A program made the translations under genes and the position numbers. Below, piece after piece: positions 15,632 to 27,207 of a stretch of DNA of 64,000 nucleotides (within the stretch, counting starts at the first letter, position 1; the number at the start of each line of letters is the position of its first letter). The notes beneath the pieces were generated by a model. The model was not told the DNA's origin. It did not search any database and worked only from the letters and a program-made list of their open reading frames with translations. Source of the stretch: Nocardioides marinus (lineage in GTDB: Bacteria > Pseudomonadota > Alphaproteobacteria > Rhodobacterales > Rhodobacteraceae); assembly GCA_019801415.1 (NCBI GenBank), contig JAHVJD010000002.1, positions 124,001 to 188,000 of the forward strand, read 5' to 3'.

Positions 15632-17665
15632 ATGGACCGCAAACAGATCATCAATGATCCGCAGACCGGCAACAAGGGCGAAGCCTTCGAAGCCTATGAC
15701 GACATTCCTGCCAATCCCAATCTGCAGCGCACGATCGGCGACGTTATTGCCGCCCGGTATGGTCGCCGGGAACTGCTGAAGGGCATCCTCGGAGTCTCCG
15801 CAACCACCGCGCTGTTCGGCGCGACCGCGCTCAGCGCTCCGCGCCCGAGCGCGGCTGCCGTGTCGCCCGAACAGGGGCGCTACAACTTTGCAGAGCTACA
15901 ATGGGGCAACGACGAAACCCACCACGTCGCCGACGGCTATGACGCTGACATTCTGCTGCGCTGGGGCGATCCGATTACCGCCGACGCCCCCGAATTCGAC
16001 GTCATGAACCAAAGCGCCGAAGCCCAGTTGAAGCAATTTGGCTACAACAACGACTACGTCGGCTTCGTGCCACTGAACGAGGACGGCAGCCGCGGCCTGC
16101 TGTGCGTCAACCACGAATACACCAACGAAGAGGTCATGTTCCCGGGCCTTGGCCGTCAGGACCGCGCGGATTTCGCCGGTATGACCCGCGAACTGGTGGA
16201 CACCGAAATGGCTGCCCACGGTGGCTCTGTCGTAGAGATCGCCCGAGGTAACGATGGAAAGTGGCAAGTGGTGCGCGATGGCAAAATGAACCGGCGCATC
16301 TCGCCGCTGCACACCGAGATGACCATCGACGGTCCAGCTGCCGGACATCCGCGGATGCAAACCAGCGCCGACCCCACCGGCACCCGGGTGATCGGAACGC
16401 TCAACAACTGCGCCGGCGGGATGACCCCATGGGGCACCTGGCTGATGGCCGAGGAGAACTTCCACGGCTACTTCTGGACCGACAAACTGGACGAAGACGG
16501 CAAGCCGGATCTCTCCGGTCAGCCGGAAGCGGAACAGATGAAGCGTTACGGTGCACCGGGGCGCTGGTACGCCTGGGGCAAGTATCATGATCGCTTCAAT
16601 ATCGATAAGGAACCCAACGAGCTGAACCGCTTTGGTTGGGTGGTCGAAGTTGACCCGCGCAATCCTGACGCCACACCGGTGAAGCATACGGCCCTGGGCC
16701 GCTTCCGCCACGAAGGCGCGGAAACCACCGTTTCCAGCTCTGGGCGCCTCGTGGTGTACATGGGCGATGATGCGCGTTTTGATTACCAGTATAAATATGT
16801 CTCCGACGGCGTGGTCTCCGAAGATCCTGCAGCCAACGCCCGACTGCTCAGTGAAGGTACGCTTTACGTGGCGCGGTTCGACGAGGACGGCTCGCTGACC
16901 TGGCTGCCGCTGGTGCATGGCGAGGGACCGCTGACAGCGGAAAACGGCTTTGCCAGCCAGGCGGACGTGTTGATCGACACCCGGCTGGCAGCGGATGCGC
17001 TTGGCGCAACCCCAATGGACCGCCCGGAGGACGCACAGCCGCGCGGTGATGGCACGGCCTACGTGATGTTGACGAACAATACCCGCCGCGGGGCGGATCA
17101 GGTCGATGCGGCCAATCCACGTGCCGAATCCAGCTTTGGTCACATCATCGAGATCAAGGAAGCCGGGGGCGATCACGCCGCGACCCACGGTCACTGGTCC
17201 ATTCTCGTGAAATGCGGTGACCCGGCCTTGGCCGAGGTCGGGGCCGAATGGAACCCGGAGACCTCTGAAAACGGCTGGTTCGGCTCTCCGGACAATTGCG
17301 CCTTTGATGCCGAGGGTCGCCTGTGGGTCTCAACCGACCAGGGCAGCGGCTGGGGCAAGACGGGCAAGTCCGATGGGCTTTATGGTGTCGAAACCGAGGG
17401 CGAACTGCGGGGGCATTCCAAACTGTTTTTCCGCTGCCCGGTCGGCGGAGAGCTGTGCGGCCCCTACTTCACGCCGGACAACGAAACCCTGTTCCTGGCG
17501 GTCCAACACCCCGGCACCGATGGAACCAAGGCTCTGAAGGGGTTCGAGCGCGCGTCGACGTTTGAAGATCCGGCCACCCGCTGGCCAGATTTCGATCCGA
17601 AGATGCCGCCGCGCCCATCGGTCGTCGTGGTCACCCGCCAGGGCGGTGGCAAGATTGCGGTATAA
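15632..17665 (+). CDS. PhoX-family alkaline phosphatase (DUF839)
   Basis: A 677-residue PhoX/DUF839 protein. PhoX enzymes are calcium- and iron-dependent periplasmic phosphatases exported by Tat. The N-terminus has RRELLKGILGVSATTALFG (about residues 49-67), a twin-arginine signal with an unusual Glu after RR and a long leading segment. Family motifs seen are LLCVNHEYTNEEVMFPG, NCAGGMTPWGTWLMAEEN and PDNCAFDAEGRLWV. ATG 15632 has GGAGCC before it; the frame extends 13 codons more. No good Pho box is visible upstream. It follows soxT with a 136-base gap and ends at a clear terminator, so it is a separate unit. Confidence 0.88.
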   Translation: MDRKQIINDPQTGNKGEAFEAYDDIPANPNLQRTIGDVIAARYGRRELLKGILGVSATTALFGATALSAPRPSAAAVSPEQGRYNFAELQWGNDETHHVADGYDADILLRWGDPITADAPEFDVMNQSAEAQLKQFGYNNDYVGFVPLNEDGSRGLLCVNHEYTNEEVMFPGLGRQDRADFAGMTRELVDTEMAAHGGSVVEIARGNDGKWQVVRDGKMNRRISPLHTEMTIDGPAAGHPRMQTSADPTGTRVIGTLNNCAGGMTPWGTWLMAEENFHGYFWTDKLDEDGKPDLSGQPEAEQMKRYGAPGRWYAWGKYHDRFNIDKEPNELNRFGWVVEVDPRNPDATPVKHTALGRFRHEGAETTVSSSGRLVVYMGDDARFDYQYKYVSDGVVSEDPAANARLLSEGTLYVARFDEDGSLTWLPLVHGEGPLTAENGFASQADVLIDTRLAADALGATPMDRPEDAQPRGDGTAYVMLTNNTRRGADQVDAANPRAESSFGHIIEIKEAGGDHAATHGHWSILVKCGDPALAEVGAEWNPETSENGWFGSPDNCAFDAEGRLWVSTDQGSGWGKTGKSDGLYGVETEGELRGHSKLFFRCPVGGELCGPYFTPDNETLFLAVQHPGTDGTKALKGFERASTFEDPATRWPDFDPKMPPRPSVVVVTRQGGGKIAV

Positions 17666-17690
17666 CCGCCACCTATCATGACAAAAGCCT

Positions 17691-17720
17691 GCGCGCGCCT
17701 CGAAGGGTGCGCGCTTTTCG
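17691..17720 (+). terminator. Intrinsic terminator after the phoX-like gene
   Basis: A 9-bp stem with one G-U pair (17691-17699 with 17706-17714) and a 6-base loop, followed by TTTT. It lies 25 bases after the stop codon. Confidence 0.7.
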
Positions 17721-17965
17721 TTCATCCTCCTCGGCCGTGGCAGATATGGAAGCCTTACGTCCAAGCCATCCACCGATTGCGTGTCGCCCCCGGCATGTAT
17801 GCGCAGATAGCCTGCCACTGCCTATTTCAGCGGCACCCAAGGTTCGAACGTGGGTGGATTTCCGCGCTTCGCTGCCGTCACCAAGTGTCACACTGGCGTG
17901 AGAGGGCTTGCGCGCGCTGACAACCTCGGCAATCTGGCGATAATTCAACAAGCTGGACAACGGGC
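17721..17965. other. Intergenic stretch without recognised features
   Basis: About 245 bases between the terminator and the TPP-enzyme gene. Short reading frames here have no family resemblance or ribosome sites. It must contain the promoter of the following operon, but I cannot point to convincing -35/-10 boxes or an operator. Confidence 0.4.
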
Positions 17966-19579
17966 ATGACACCGAAACATCGAGCTGCTGACGTACTGGC
18001 GCAGCGCCTTTATCAAGCAGGCTGCCGCCACGCCTTCGGCATGCCCGGCGGCGAAGTCCTGACACTGGTCGATGCCCTGACACGGGCGGGAATCGCGTTC
18101 CATCTGGCAAAGCACGAAAACTGTGCGGGTTTCATCGGCGAGGGCGTCCACCACGCGGATGGGGCCCCGGTTGTGCTGGTGGCCACCCTCGGCCCCGGCG
18201 CGCTGAACGGTGTCAACGTCGTCGCCAATGCCTTGCAGGATCGTGTTCCAATGCTGGTGCTGACAGGCTGCGTCGACGCCGACGAGGCCCATTGCTACAC
18301 CCACCAGGTTCTCGATCATCAGGCGGTCATGCGCCCCATCACCAAGGCGAGCTTTCGGCTCGACGCAAATGCAGCGGGGCTGATTGCCGACAAGGCGATC
18401 GCGATTGCGACCGCACCACGCAACGGGCCGGTGCACATCGACGTTCCGATCTCCGTTGCGGATGCACCAGCCCCGAGCGCCTCGCCACGCAGCGCGCCCG
18501 CAAGTGCAACTGTGCCAGACAGCGTGGCGCTGGCGCGGGCGCACGACTGGCTCGCTGCGTCAGACCGACCGCTGGCGGTGATCGGGCTGGATGCCTTGCA
18601 GGAAAATGCGGGCGATACGCTTCGCAGTTTCCTCGAGAAATTCCAGATCCCCTTTGTCACCACGTACAAGGCCAAGGGTATCATCCCCGAAGACCACGCG
18701 CTCTGTCTTGGCGCGGCCGGCCTGTCGCCGCTGGCTGACAAGTTCCTGCTGCCACTGTTGCGCGCGGCCGACCTCGTGCTGTGTCTCGGCTATGATCCGA
18801 TCGAGATGCGGCCGGGCTGGCGCGATGTGTGGGATCCGGATCGACAAAGAGTGATCGACATCGCCCCCGAGGCAAACACCCATTACATGCACCATGCAGG
18901 GCTGAACTTCGTCGCAGCCCTCAAACCCACACTCACGGCCCTCTCAACTGGCGCAGCGCCTCGCGCGACCTGGACCTGCGGGCAGCATCTCGAAGTCAAA
19001 GCCGCGCTGGCCGAGGCGTTTCCACACAATGATGCTTGGGGACCAGCGGGCGTCATCGCGGAATGCCGCGCGACCTTGCCGTCGGATACGCTTGCCACGG
19101 CCGACAGCGGCGCGCACCGAATTCTGCTCAGCCAGATGTGGCAGTGCACCGAGCCTCGCGGACTGATCCAATCTTCCGGGCTTTGCACAATGGGCTGCGC
19201 CGTGCCGATGGCCATTGGTCGAAAACTGGCACAGCCGGACCGCCCGGTTGTCAGCTTCTCCGGAGACGCGGGCTTTTTGATGGTCGCAGGCGAACTCGCC
19301 ACCGCGGCTGAACTGGGCGTTGCTCCGATCTTCGTGGTATTTGCAGATGCCAGTCTCGCCCTTATCGAGCTGAAGCAACGCCAGCGACAGTTGGAAAACG
19401 CCGGGGTGGACTTTGGCAGGCACGATTTTGCCGCCATGGGTCGCGCTTTTGGTGGCAATGGAGCAACCGTGCGCAATCGCCTTCAGCTGCGCGAGGCGTT
19501 GCAAGAGGCGTTGAATGCCGACACATTTACCGTAATTTCGGCAGAGATCGACGCAGGAGGGTACGATGGGCGGATCTGA
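17966..19579 (+). CDS. Thiamine-diphosphate enzyme of the acetolactate synthase family
   Basis: A 537-residue ThDP enzyme with the usual three domains: pyrimidine-binding (residues about 5-170, activating glutamate E51 in AKHENCAG), central (about 185-320) and pyrophosphate-binding (about 365-530). The ThDP/Mg motif reads SGDAGFLM with FADASLALIELKQR about 27 residues on, so the usual GDG is GDA and the usual NN is replaced by AS. Relatives include acetolactate synthase, oxalyl-CoA decarboxylase and various keto-acid decarboxylases. It overlaps the following CoA-transferase gene by 14 bases, so the two likely act together. Substrate unknown; a catabolic rather than isoleucine/valine role is inferred because no small regulatory subunit gene adjoins it. 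Confidence 0.8.
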   Translation: MTPKHRAADVLAQRLYQAGCRHAFGMPGGEVLTLVDALTRAGIAFHLAKHENCAGFIGEGVHHADGAPVVLVATLGPGALNGVNVVANALQDRVPMLVLTGCVDADEAHCYTHQVLDHQAVMRPITKASFRLDANAAGLIADKAIAIATAPRNGPVHIDVPISVADAPAPSASPRSAPASATVPDSVALARAHDWLAASDRPLAVIGLDALQENAGDTLRSFLEKFQIPFVTTYKAKGIIPEDHALCLGAAGLSPLADKFLLPLLRAADLVLCLGYDPIEMRPGWRDVWDPDRQRVIDIAPEANTHYMHHAGLNFVAALKPTLTALSTGAAPRATWTCGQHLEVKAALAEAFPHNDAWGPAGVIAECRATLPSDTLATADSGAHRILLSQMWQCTEPRGLIQSSGLCTMGCAVPMAIGRKLAQPDRPVVSFSGDAGFLMVAGELATAAELGVAPIFVVFADASLALIELKQRQRQLENAGVDFGRHDFAAMGRAFGGNGATVRNRLQLREALQEALNADTFTVISAEIDAGGYDGRI

Positions 19580-20765
19580 ACAACTACCCTACGGGGCGTT
19601 GAAAGGCGTCAAGGTTCTCGACCTGTCGCGCATTCTGGCAGGTCCCACCTGCACCCAGCTGCTGGGCGACCTCGGGGCCACGGTCATCAAAGTGGAAAAC
19701 CCCGCAACCGGCGGGGATGACACCCGCCAATGGGGGCCACCCTACGTCGTGGTCTCCGCTGGCAAACAATCCGATCTCTCGGCCTACTTCATGGCTGCGA
19801 ACCGCAACAAGCATTCGATCGCGGTGGATATCGCCAGCGCAGAGGGCCAACGCACCATCCGCCGCCTCGCGGCGGAGGCCGACATCCTGATCGAGAATTT
19901 CAAACCCGGCGGCCTTGCAAAATACGGACTGGATTACGCCAGCCTGCGCGACGAGTTTCCAGGGCTGATCTATTGCTCGATTTCCGGCTACGGCCAGACC
20001 GGTCCGAACAGCCACAAACCGGGTTATGACATCATGGCCCAGGGTTTCGGCGGGTTCATGTCCCTGACCGGAGAGCCGGACGGCGAACCGATGAAGGCGG
20101 GCGTCGGCATCGCCGACGTGATGTGTGGCATGTATGCCTGCATCGGCATCCTGTCCGCGCTGCACCACCGGGAGAAGACCGGCGAAGGTCAGCAAATCGA
20201 TCTGTCGCTTGTCGACTCCCAGATCGCCTGGCTGATCAACGAGGGTGTCGCCCATCTTAACACCGGCATGAATCCCCGGCGGCGAGGCAACGAACATCCC
20301 AGCATCGTGCCCTATGGAACCTATGAAACCGCCGATGGTCATGTCATTCTGGCCGTCGGCAACGACAGCCAATTTCGCCGCTTCATGGAGTTTCTGAAGC
20401 TGGAGGGGCTGGCCGAAGACCCGCGATTTTCCACCAACCCGGCGCGCCTGGACAACCGCGACGCTCTGAACGCGATCCTCCGCCCGGCTGTGCAGCGCCA
20501 CACGACCGAGGCAGTGCTGGCGGCCATGGAAGCACGCAAGGTCCCCGCTGGACCGGTGCAGGACCTGCCAACCCTCTTCAAGACAGAACAAGTGGCAGCC
20601 CGCAACATGGTGGTCGAGATGGATACGGTCGCCGGTCCCGTGAAACTGCTGGGCAACCCGCTTAATTTCTCCCGAACCCCGGTCACATACCGTCGCCCGC
20701 CCCCCGCCTGCGGCGACAGCACCGATGAAATCCTGGGCGCGTCCTCCCCCTTTGACCTGACCTAG
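19566..20765 (+). CDS. Class III CoA-transferase (CaiB/BaiF family)
   Basis: A 399-residue family III acyl-CoA transferase. Typical motifs are VLDLSRILAGPTCTQLLGDL, KVENPATGGDDTRQWGPP and YCSISGYGQTGP; the catalytic aspartate should be the one in PGYDIMAQGFGG. Family members move CoA between carboxylates, for example formate/oxalate, carnitine, succinate/itaconate or mesaconate. The start lies inside the end of the ThDP-enzyme gene, with GGAGG just upstream, a sign of translational coupling. A ThDP lyase plus CoA-transferase recalls the oxalate pathway, but the partner lacks clear oxalyl-CoA decarboxylase features. Substrate unknown. Confidence 0.87.
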   Translation: MGGSEQLPYGALKGVKVLDLSRILAGPTCTQLLGDLGATVIKVENPATGGDDTRQWGPPYVVVSAGKQSDLSAYFMAANRNKHSIAVDIASAEGQRTIRRLAAEADILIENFKPGGLAKYGLDYASLRDEFPGLIYCSISGYGQTGPNSHKPGYDIMAQGFGGFMSLTGEPDGEPMKAGVGIADVMCGMYACIGILSALHHREKTGEGQQIDLSLVDSQIAWLINEGVAHLNTGMNPRRRGNEHPSIVPYGTYETADGHVILAVGNDSQFRRFMEFLKLEGLAEDPRFSTNPARLDNRDALNAILRPAVQRHTTEAVLAAMEARKVPAGPVQDLPTLFKTEQVAARNMVVEMDTVAGPVKLLGNPLNFSRTPVTYRRPPPACGDSTDEILGASSPFDLT

Positions 20766-20812
20766 GGCGCCGTCCTGCGGCAGATTTTTGCCAAGTATTT
20801 CAGTTTCCGGCA

Positions 20813-20837
20813 AAACACCGCCAAAACGGCGGTGTTT
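20813..20837 (+). terminator. Terminator after the CoA-transferase gene
   Basis: A perfect 10-bp stem (AAACACCGCC with GGCGGTGTTT) and a 5-base loop, followed by CTGTCGTTTCTC. The A/T ends of the stem let it act in both directions. It lies 48 bases after the stop. Confidence 0.7.
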
Positions 20838-21024
20838 CTGTCGTTTCTCGCCGTGAGCTCTTGCAAAAAAATCTCTAGAAATCTTACACCTGCGCCAAAT
20901 TCTGCCGTCTGGACCACACGGGCAATCACCAAAGCGCGAGCAGGGTTCGCCGGAAGCAATACGATGATCTAACCTTTCTTGGACCGGCCTGACCGCGATT
21001 GCTTTACGACAGAGATTGGACCCC

Positions 21025-22386
21025 ATGACGCATGATATCTTCGGCCAAGACACCAGCCTGACCGCTGGCGCCGCCCTGAACGACTGGAACGCGGTGCAGC
21101 TTGGGATATTGTCCCATTCCGCGTCCACGGCCCAACACCTCGCCGCAGTGCTGCAGAGCGCGCCGCGATTTGCCCTCGGCCATGCGATCAAGGGACTGTC
21201 GCTTTTGATGTTGGGCCGCAGCGAACTCATCCCCTCGGCGCGAGAGGCACTTCGTGACGCCCGTGCCTGCTACGAGACTGCCCTGCCGCGCGAGCGCAAG
21301 TATATCGACGCCCTGGGCAGCTGGCTGCAGGGCCAGCCCAGCCGTGCAGTCAGCCAAATGGAAGAGGTCCTGGCCCGTTGGCCGCAGGACAGCCTCGCGA
21401 TGAAGCTGAGCCACGGCATCCGCTTCATCCTCGGCGATGCCAAGGGGATGCGCGGTTCGCTTGAACGGGTGCTGCCCGCCTACGCCCCGGACCATCCCGG
21501 GCACGGCTACCTGCTCGGATGCCACGCCTTTGCCCTTGAAGAAACCGGCGAGTACGAGCGTGCGGCAACAGCCGGGCGGCAGGCGCTCTGGACGGCACCT
21601 GACGACGCTTGGGGGCTGCACGCGGTCGCACATGTCCACGACATGACAGGCAACGCCCGAGCCGGTCTCGAGTGGTTTGAGGGCCGCGAGGGCGCCTGGG
21701 CCCATTGCAACAATTTCCGCTATCACGTGTGGTGGCACAAGGCGCTGATGTATCTGGATCTGGGCCAGATGGACCAGGCTCTCGCGCTCTATGACACGAA
21801 AGTGCGCAGCGACAAGACTGACGATTACCGCGACATCTCCAATGCCACGTCTCTCTTGATGCGGCTGGAACTGGAAGCCGTCAGCGTCGGAGATCGCTGG
21901 GAGGAACTGGCCGAGCTCTGCGCGCAACGGACCGAAGACGGCAGCCTGGTGTTTGCTGACCTGCATTACCTGATGGCGCTGGTCGGCCACCGGCCGGAAG
22001 AGGCGCATCGTCTGGTGCAGCGCATTCATGCCGATGGACGCAGCCCACAGACCGAAGCACAGACACGCATGGCCTCTCCCGGCTGCGCCGCCGCCGACGG
22101 TCTGGAGGCTTTTGGAGAGGGCAACTACGCCGCTGCCTTTGCCCACCTGTGCGCGGCGCGCCCCACCATGCAGCTGGCCGGCGGAAGCCACGCCCAGCGC
22201 GACGTCTTCGAGCGCATCACCATCGACGCAGGCTTGCGCGCGGGACGACTGGACGAGATCGAGACACTCCTCGATGACCGCCGCCGACTGCGCGGCGGCA
22301 CTGAAGACAACTATTCTCTGGCCCGACGCGAATTAATTGCGGAGGCGCGGAACCCGCCTGCCCCAACGAGCGTTCCAGCGGAATAG
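21025..22386 (+). CDS. Tetratricopeptide-repeat protein (TTC38-like)
   Basis: A 453-residue soluble protein built from helical TPR units along most of its length (for example HAIKGLSLLMLGRSELIPSA, LGCHAFALEETGEYERAATA and ALMYLDLGQMDQALALYD). The order and length match the bacterial homologues of TTC38, whose function is not established. There is no signal peptide. ATG 21025 is used; an in-frame TTG three codons earlier is less likely. It lies 55 bases before opgC on the same strand and could be co-transcribed with the glucan genes, which would be a new association. Confidence 0.75.
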   Translation: MTHDIFGQDTSLTAGAALNDWNAVQLGILSHSASTAQHLAAVLQSAPRFALGHAIKGLSLLMLGRSELIPSAREALRDARACYETALPRERKYIDALGSWLQGQPSRAVSQMEEVLARWPQDSLAMKLSHGIRFILGDAKGMRGSLERVLPAYAPDHPGHGYLLGCHAFALEETGEYERAATAGRQALWTAPDDAWGLHAVAHVHDMTGNARAGLEWFEGREGAWAHCNNFRYHVWWHKALMYLDLGQMDQALALYDTKVRSDKTDDYRDISNATSLLMRLELEAVSVGDRWEELAELCAQRTEDGSLVFADLHYLMALVGHRPEEAHRLVQRIHADGRSPQTEAQTRMASPGCAAADGLEAFGEGNYAAAFAHLCAARPTMQLAGGSHAQRDVFERITIDAGLRAGRLDEIETLLDDRRRLRGGTEDNYSLARRELIAEARNPPAPTSVPAE

Positions 22387-22441
22387 ATTGCAGCGGTTTT
22401 CCGCATTCACATTTCAACCCACCAAGGACCAGAAACGACAG

Positions 22442-23722
22442 ATGTCCACCGTTGCGCCCTTTCCCGGGCCCGTCAAAGACCCCGGCGCCGCCAATCAAGC
22501 GGTGCCGCCACAGCAAACGGCCGAAGCCCCAAAGTCTGCATCGCCACGCCCACGTGATCCGCGTCTCGATTTCTATCGCGGTATCGCCATGTTCATCATC
22601 CTCGTAGCCCATATTCCCGGCAACCGCTGGGCCAACTGGATCCCGGCAAGATTTGGGTTTTCCGATGCAACGGAGATTTTCGTCTTCTGCTCCGGGATGG
22701 CCTCGGCGATTGCCTTCGGCGGCACATTCGACCGGCAAAGCTGGTGGTTGGGCACGGCGCGCGTGGTGTTCCGATGCTGGCAGGTGTTCTGGGCGCACAT
22801 CGGCTTGTTCTTCTTTCTCGCGATGTCGATGGCAGCGCTGGACCTCTATGGCGGCTTCGAGAAAAGCTATGTGAACTCGCTGAACCTTGGGCATTTCTTC
22901 AAGGATCCGATGACGCAGATCGTCGGCATCTTCACCCTGACCTACGTGCCCAACTATTTCGACATCCTACCGATGTACCTTGGGGTCCTGGTGCTGCTGC
23001 CCCTGATGATGGCGTTGCATAAAGCCGGAATGTGGGCAGTGGTGACGGCCAGCTGCCTGATCTGGCTCACGGCCAACCCCTATATCCTGGGCCTCGGCCC
23101 CAACGGCATTTCCTTCCCGGCCGAGCCATGGTCGGATCGCGAATGGTTCTTCAACCCGCTCGGCTGGCAACTGCTGTTTTTCACCGGGTTCGCCTTCATG
23201 AAAGGGTGGCTGCCGAACCCCCCGGTCTCCAGACTGCTGGTGGCGCTGGCTCTGGCCTTTGTCATCCTGTCCGCCCCCTTCGGCAGCCACAAAGTCTTCA
23301 CCTGGGTGAACGCGGCCAGCCCGGAGTTGGCGCAATTGATCGAACCGGGGCGCGAAGCGATCCGGGAATGGCGCGAGAAGACCGACTTTGGCTTGCTGCG
23401 CTACGGCCACTTCCTGGCGTTGGCATACCTGGGCTGGGTCGCGGCAGGCACCGGCGGCAAACGGCTCGTTGCAGCAGGGCAGACAGTCGGTGCGCGCACA
23501 TGGGCGCTGTTCCTCCGCCTGGTCACCAAGGTTGGACAACAATCGCTGGCGGTCTTCGTGTTCTCGATGGCGTTGGCGCGCTTTATCGGGTTTGCCCTGG
23601 ATCAGACCGAGCGTGCGGTCCTGACCACCGCCGCGGCCAACCTTGCAGGGTTTGCACTGATCATCGGTTGCGCCTATGGCGCTGCCTGGTTCAAATCCCA
23701 ACCGTGGAGGGCGCGCAAATGA
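22442..23722 (+). CDS. opgC: OpgC-type membrane protein, periplasmic glucan modification
   Basis: A 426-residue membrane protein with about ten helices of the acyltransferase-3-like OpgC family. A proline-rich cytoplasmic N-terminus (residues 1-35) precedes RDPRLDFYRGIAMFIILVAH, the family signature with catalytic-type R/D/H residues. OpgC adds succinyl groups to osmoregulated periplasmic glucans; in alphaproteobacteria it also sits in opgGH operons. ATG 22442 is used. Its stop overlaps the opgG start (ATGA). Confidence 0.88.
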   Translation: MSTVAPFPGPVKDPGAANQAVPPQQTAEAPKSASPRPRDPRLDFYRGIAMFIILVAHIPGNRWANWIPARFGFSDATEIFVFCSGMASAIAFGGTFDRQSWWLGTARVVFRCWQVFWAHIGLFFFLAMSMAALDLYGGFEKSYVNSLNLGHFFKDPMTQIVGIFTLTYVPNYFDILPMYLGVLVLLPLMMALHKAGMWAVVTASCLIWLTANPYILGLGPNGISFPAEPWSDREWFFNPLGWQLLFFTGFAFMKGWLPNPPVSRLLVALALAFVILSAPFGSHKVFTWVNAASPELAQLIEPGREAIREWREKTDFGLLRYGHFLALAYLGWVAAGTGGKRLVAAGQTVGARTWALFLRLVTKVGQQSLAVFVFSMALARFIGFALDQTERAVLTTAAANLAGFALIIGCAYGAAWFKSQPWRARK

Positions 23723-25223
23723 CTTCGCTCACTCGTCGCTCTTTCCTCACGACCGCCCTGGGTACGACCATACTGGCGGCTCTGCCGATGAAAGGCCGGG
23801 CCGATCTTCCCTTTAGCCATGACAGGGTGGTGGAAAAGGCCCGCGCGCTGGCCCAAGAGGTCTACGCGGAACGCCCCACAGTACCGAAAGACTGGCTCGA
23901 ACTATCCTATGACGATTACCGAACGCGCTGGTTCCGCACCGCCGACGCGTTGTGGTCTGACACGCAACGCAGCTACAACGTGGACTTCTTCCTGCCCGGC
24001 CTCTACTTCCCACGTCCCGTGCAGATCAACACGGTGACCGAGGGGGTAACAGCGCCGGTACCGTTTGATCTGTCGCTGTTCGACAAATCCGACAAGGCAC
24101 CAGAGCTTTCGAGCGAGGGGTACCTCGGCTATTCCGGCCTTCGCCTGCGCACCAATCTGGACACGGCGGACCACAAGACCGAGTTCTGCGTCTTTCAGGG
24201 GGCCAGTTATTTTCGCGCCATCGGGATCGGCAACACATATGGGCTGTCTGCCCGAGGGCTTGCGCTGAAAACCGCAGACCCGGAAGGCGAGGAATTCCCT
24301 GAATTCATCGAATTCTGGCTCGAAGCACCAGAGCCGGAACAGCGCCATTTCATCCTGCATGCCCTGATGGATTCGCCCTCGGTCACCGGCGCCTACCGGT
24401 TTCATGTCACCCCGGGGGCCAACACCGTGATGGATGTGGAGGCGACACTTTTCCCTCGAAAGGAACTGAAACATGCGGGTCTCGCGCCCCTTACCTCCAT
24501 GTTCCTGTTCGACGCCACCAATCGCCATCGCTTTGATGATTTCCGGCCCGCGGTACATGACAGCGACGGGCTGCTGGTCGCGAATGGCAACGGCGAGATC
24601 CTGTGGAGACCCTTGGCCAATCCCAACCGTTTGGAAGTCTCTTCCTTCGTCGACGAAAATCCGCGCGGCTTCGGGTTGATCCAGAGAGCGCGGAGGTTGA
24701 CCGATTACAATGATCTCGAGGCTCTGTACCACAAACGCCCCAGTCTTTGGGTGGAACCAAAACACGAGTGGAGCAAGGGGGCCGTCACGCTTGTCGAAAT
24801 TCCGGCCGACAAAGAAATCTATGACAATATCGTCGCGTATTGGCGACCGCAAACGCCCTATGCCGCAGGGTCCGAAGTCAACCTCAGCTACCGGTTGAGC
24901 TGGGGCGCGGAACCGTCCCTGCCCCTGCCCCGCGTGGTGGAAACCGCAAGCGGCGCACGGATCTTTGGCGGGCCGGGACGGATCATGACCATCGAATATG
25001 AGCCGCACCCTCTGCACGAGGGCAATCCGGAGGGGCTGACCGTGCATATCCATTCTCCGCACGTTCAAACCACCAACGGCATCCTGCAACGCAACCCGGA
25101 AACCGGCGGCCTGCGCCTGGCGTTCTATTTCGATCCCGGTGATCGCGATCATGTGGAATTGCGCGCGCAACTTCGCAAGGATGGCGCCCCCGCGTCCGAA
25201 GTCTGGCTTTACAGGTGGACAGC

Positions 25224-25227
<4 letters not shown>
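23719..25227 (+). CDS. opgG: Periplasmic glucan biosynthesis protein OpgG
   Basis: A 502-residue periplasmic protein of the MdoG/OpgG/OpgD family with a Tat-type signal (TRRSFLTTALGTTILAALPM at residues 5-24). Family segments include YFPRPVQINTVTEG, GYSGLRLRTNL and ASYFRAIGIGNTYGLSARGL. OpgG is required for building beta-1,6 branches on, or for processing of, the glucan backbone. The twin-arginine signal makes it like OpgD in export route. The start overlaps opgC by four bases (ATGA) and the end overlaps opgH likewise. A much longer frame upstream is only a shadow of opgC. Confidence 0.92.
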
Positions 25228-27152
<1,925 letters not shown>

Positions 27153-27160
27153 AAGCGATT

Positions 27161-27194
27161 GCGACGCGCCTCCTCGGGCGCGTCGCGCATTTTT
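27161..27194 (+). terminator. Intrinsic terminator after opgH
   Basis: A perfect 10-bp stem, GCGACGCGCC (27161-27170) with GGCGCGTCGC (27177-27186), followed by GCATTTTTCG. It lies between opgH and the convergent rhodanese gene and may serve both. Confidence 0.8.
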
Positions 27195-27207
27195 CGCCGT
27201 CCTGTAG

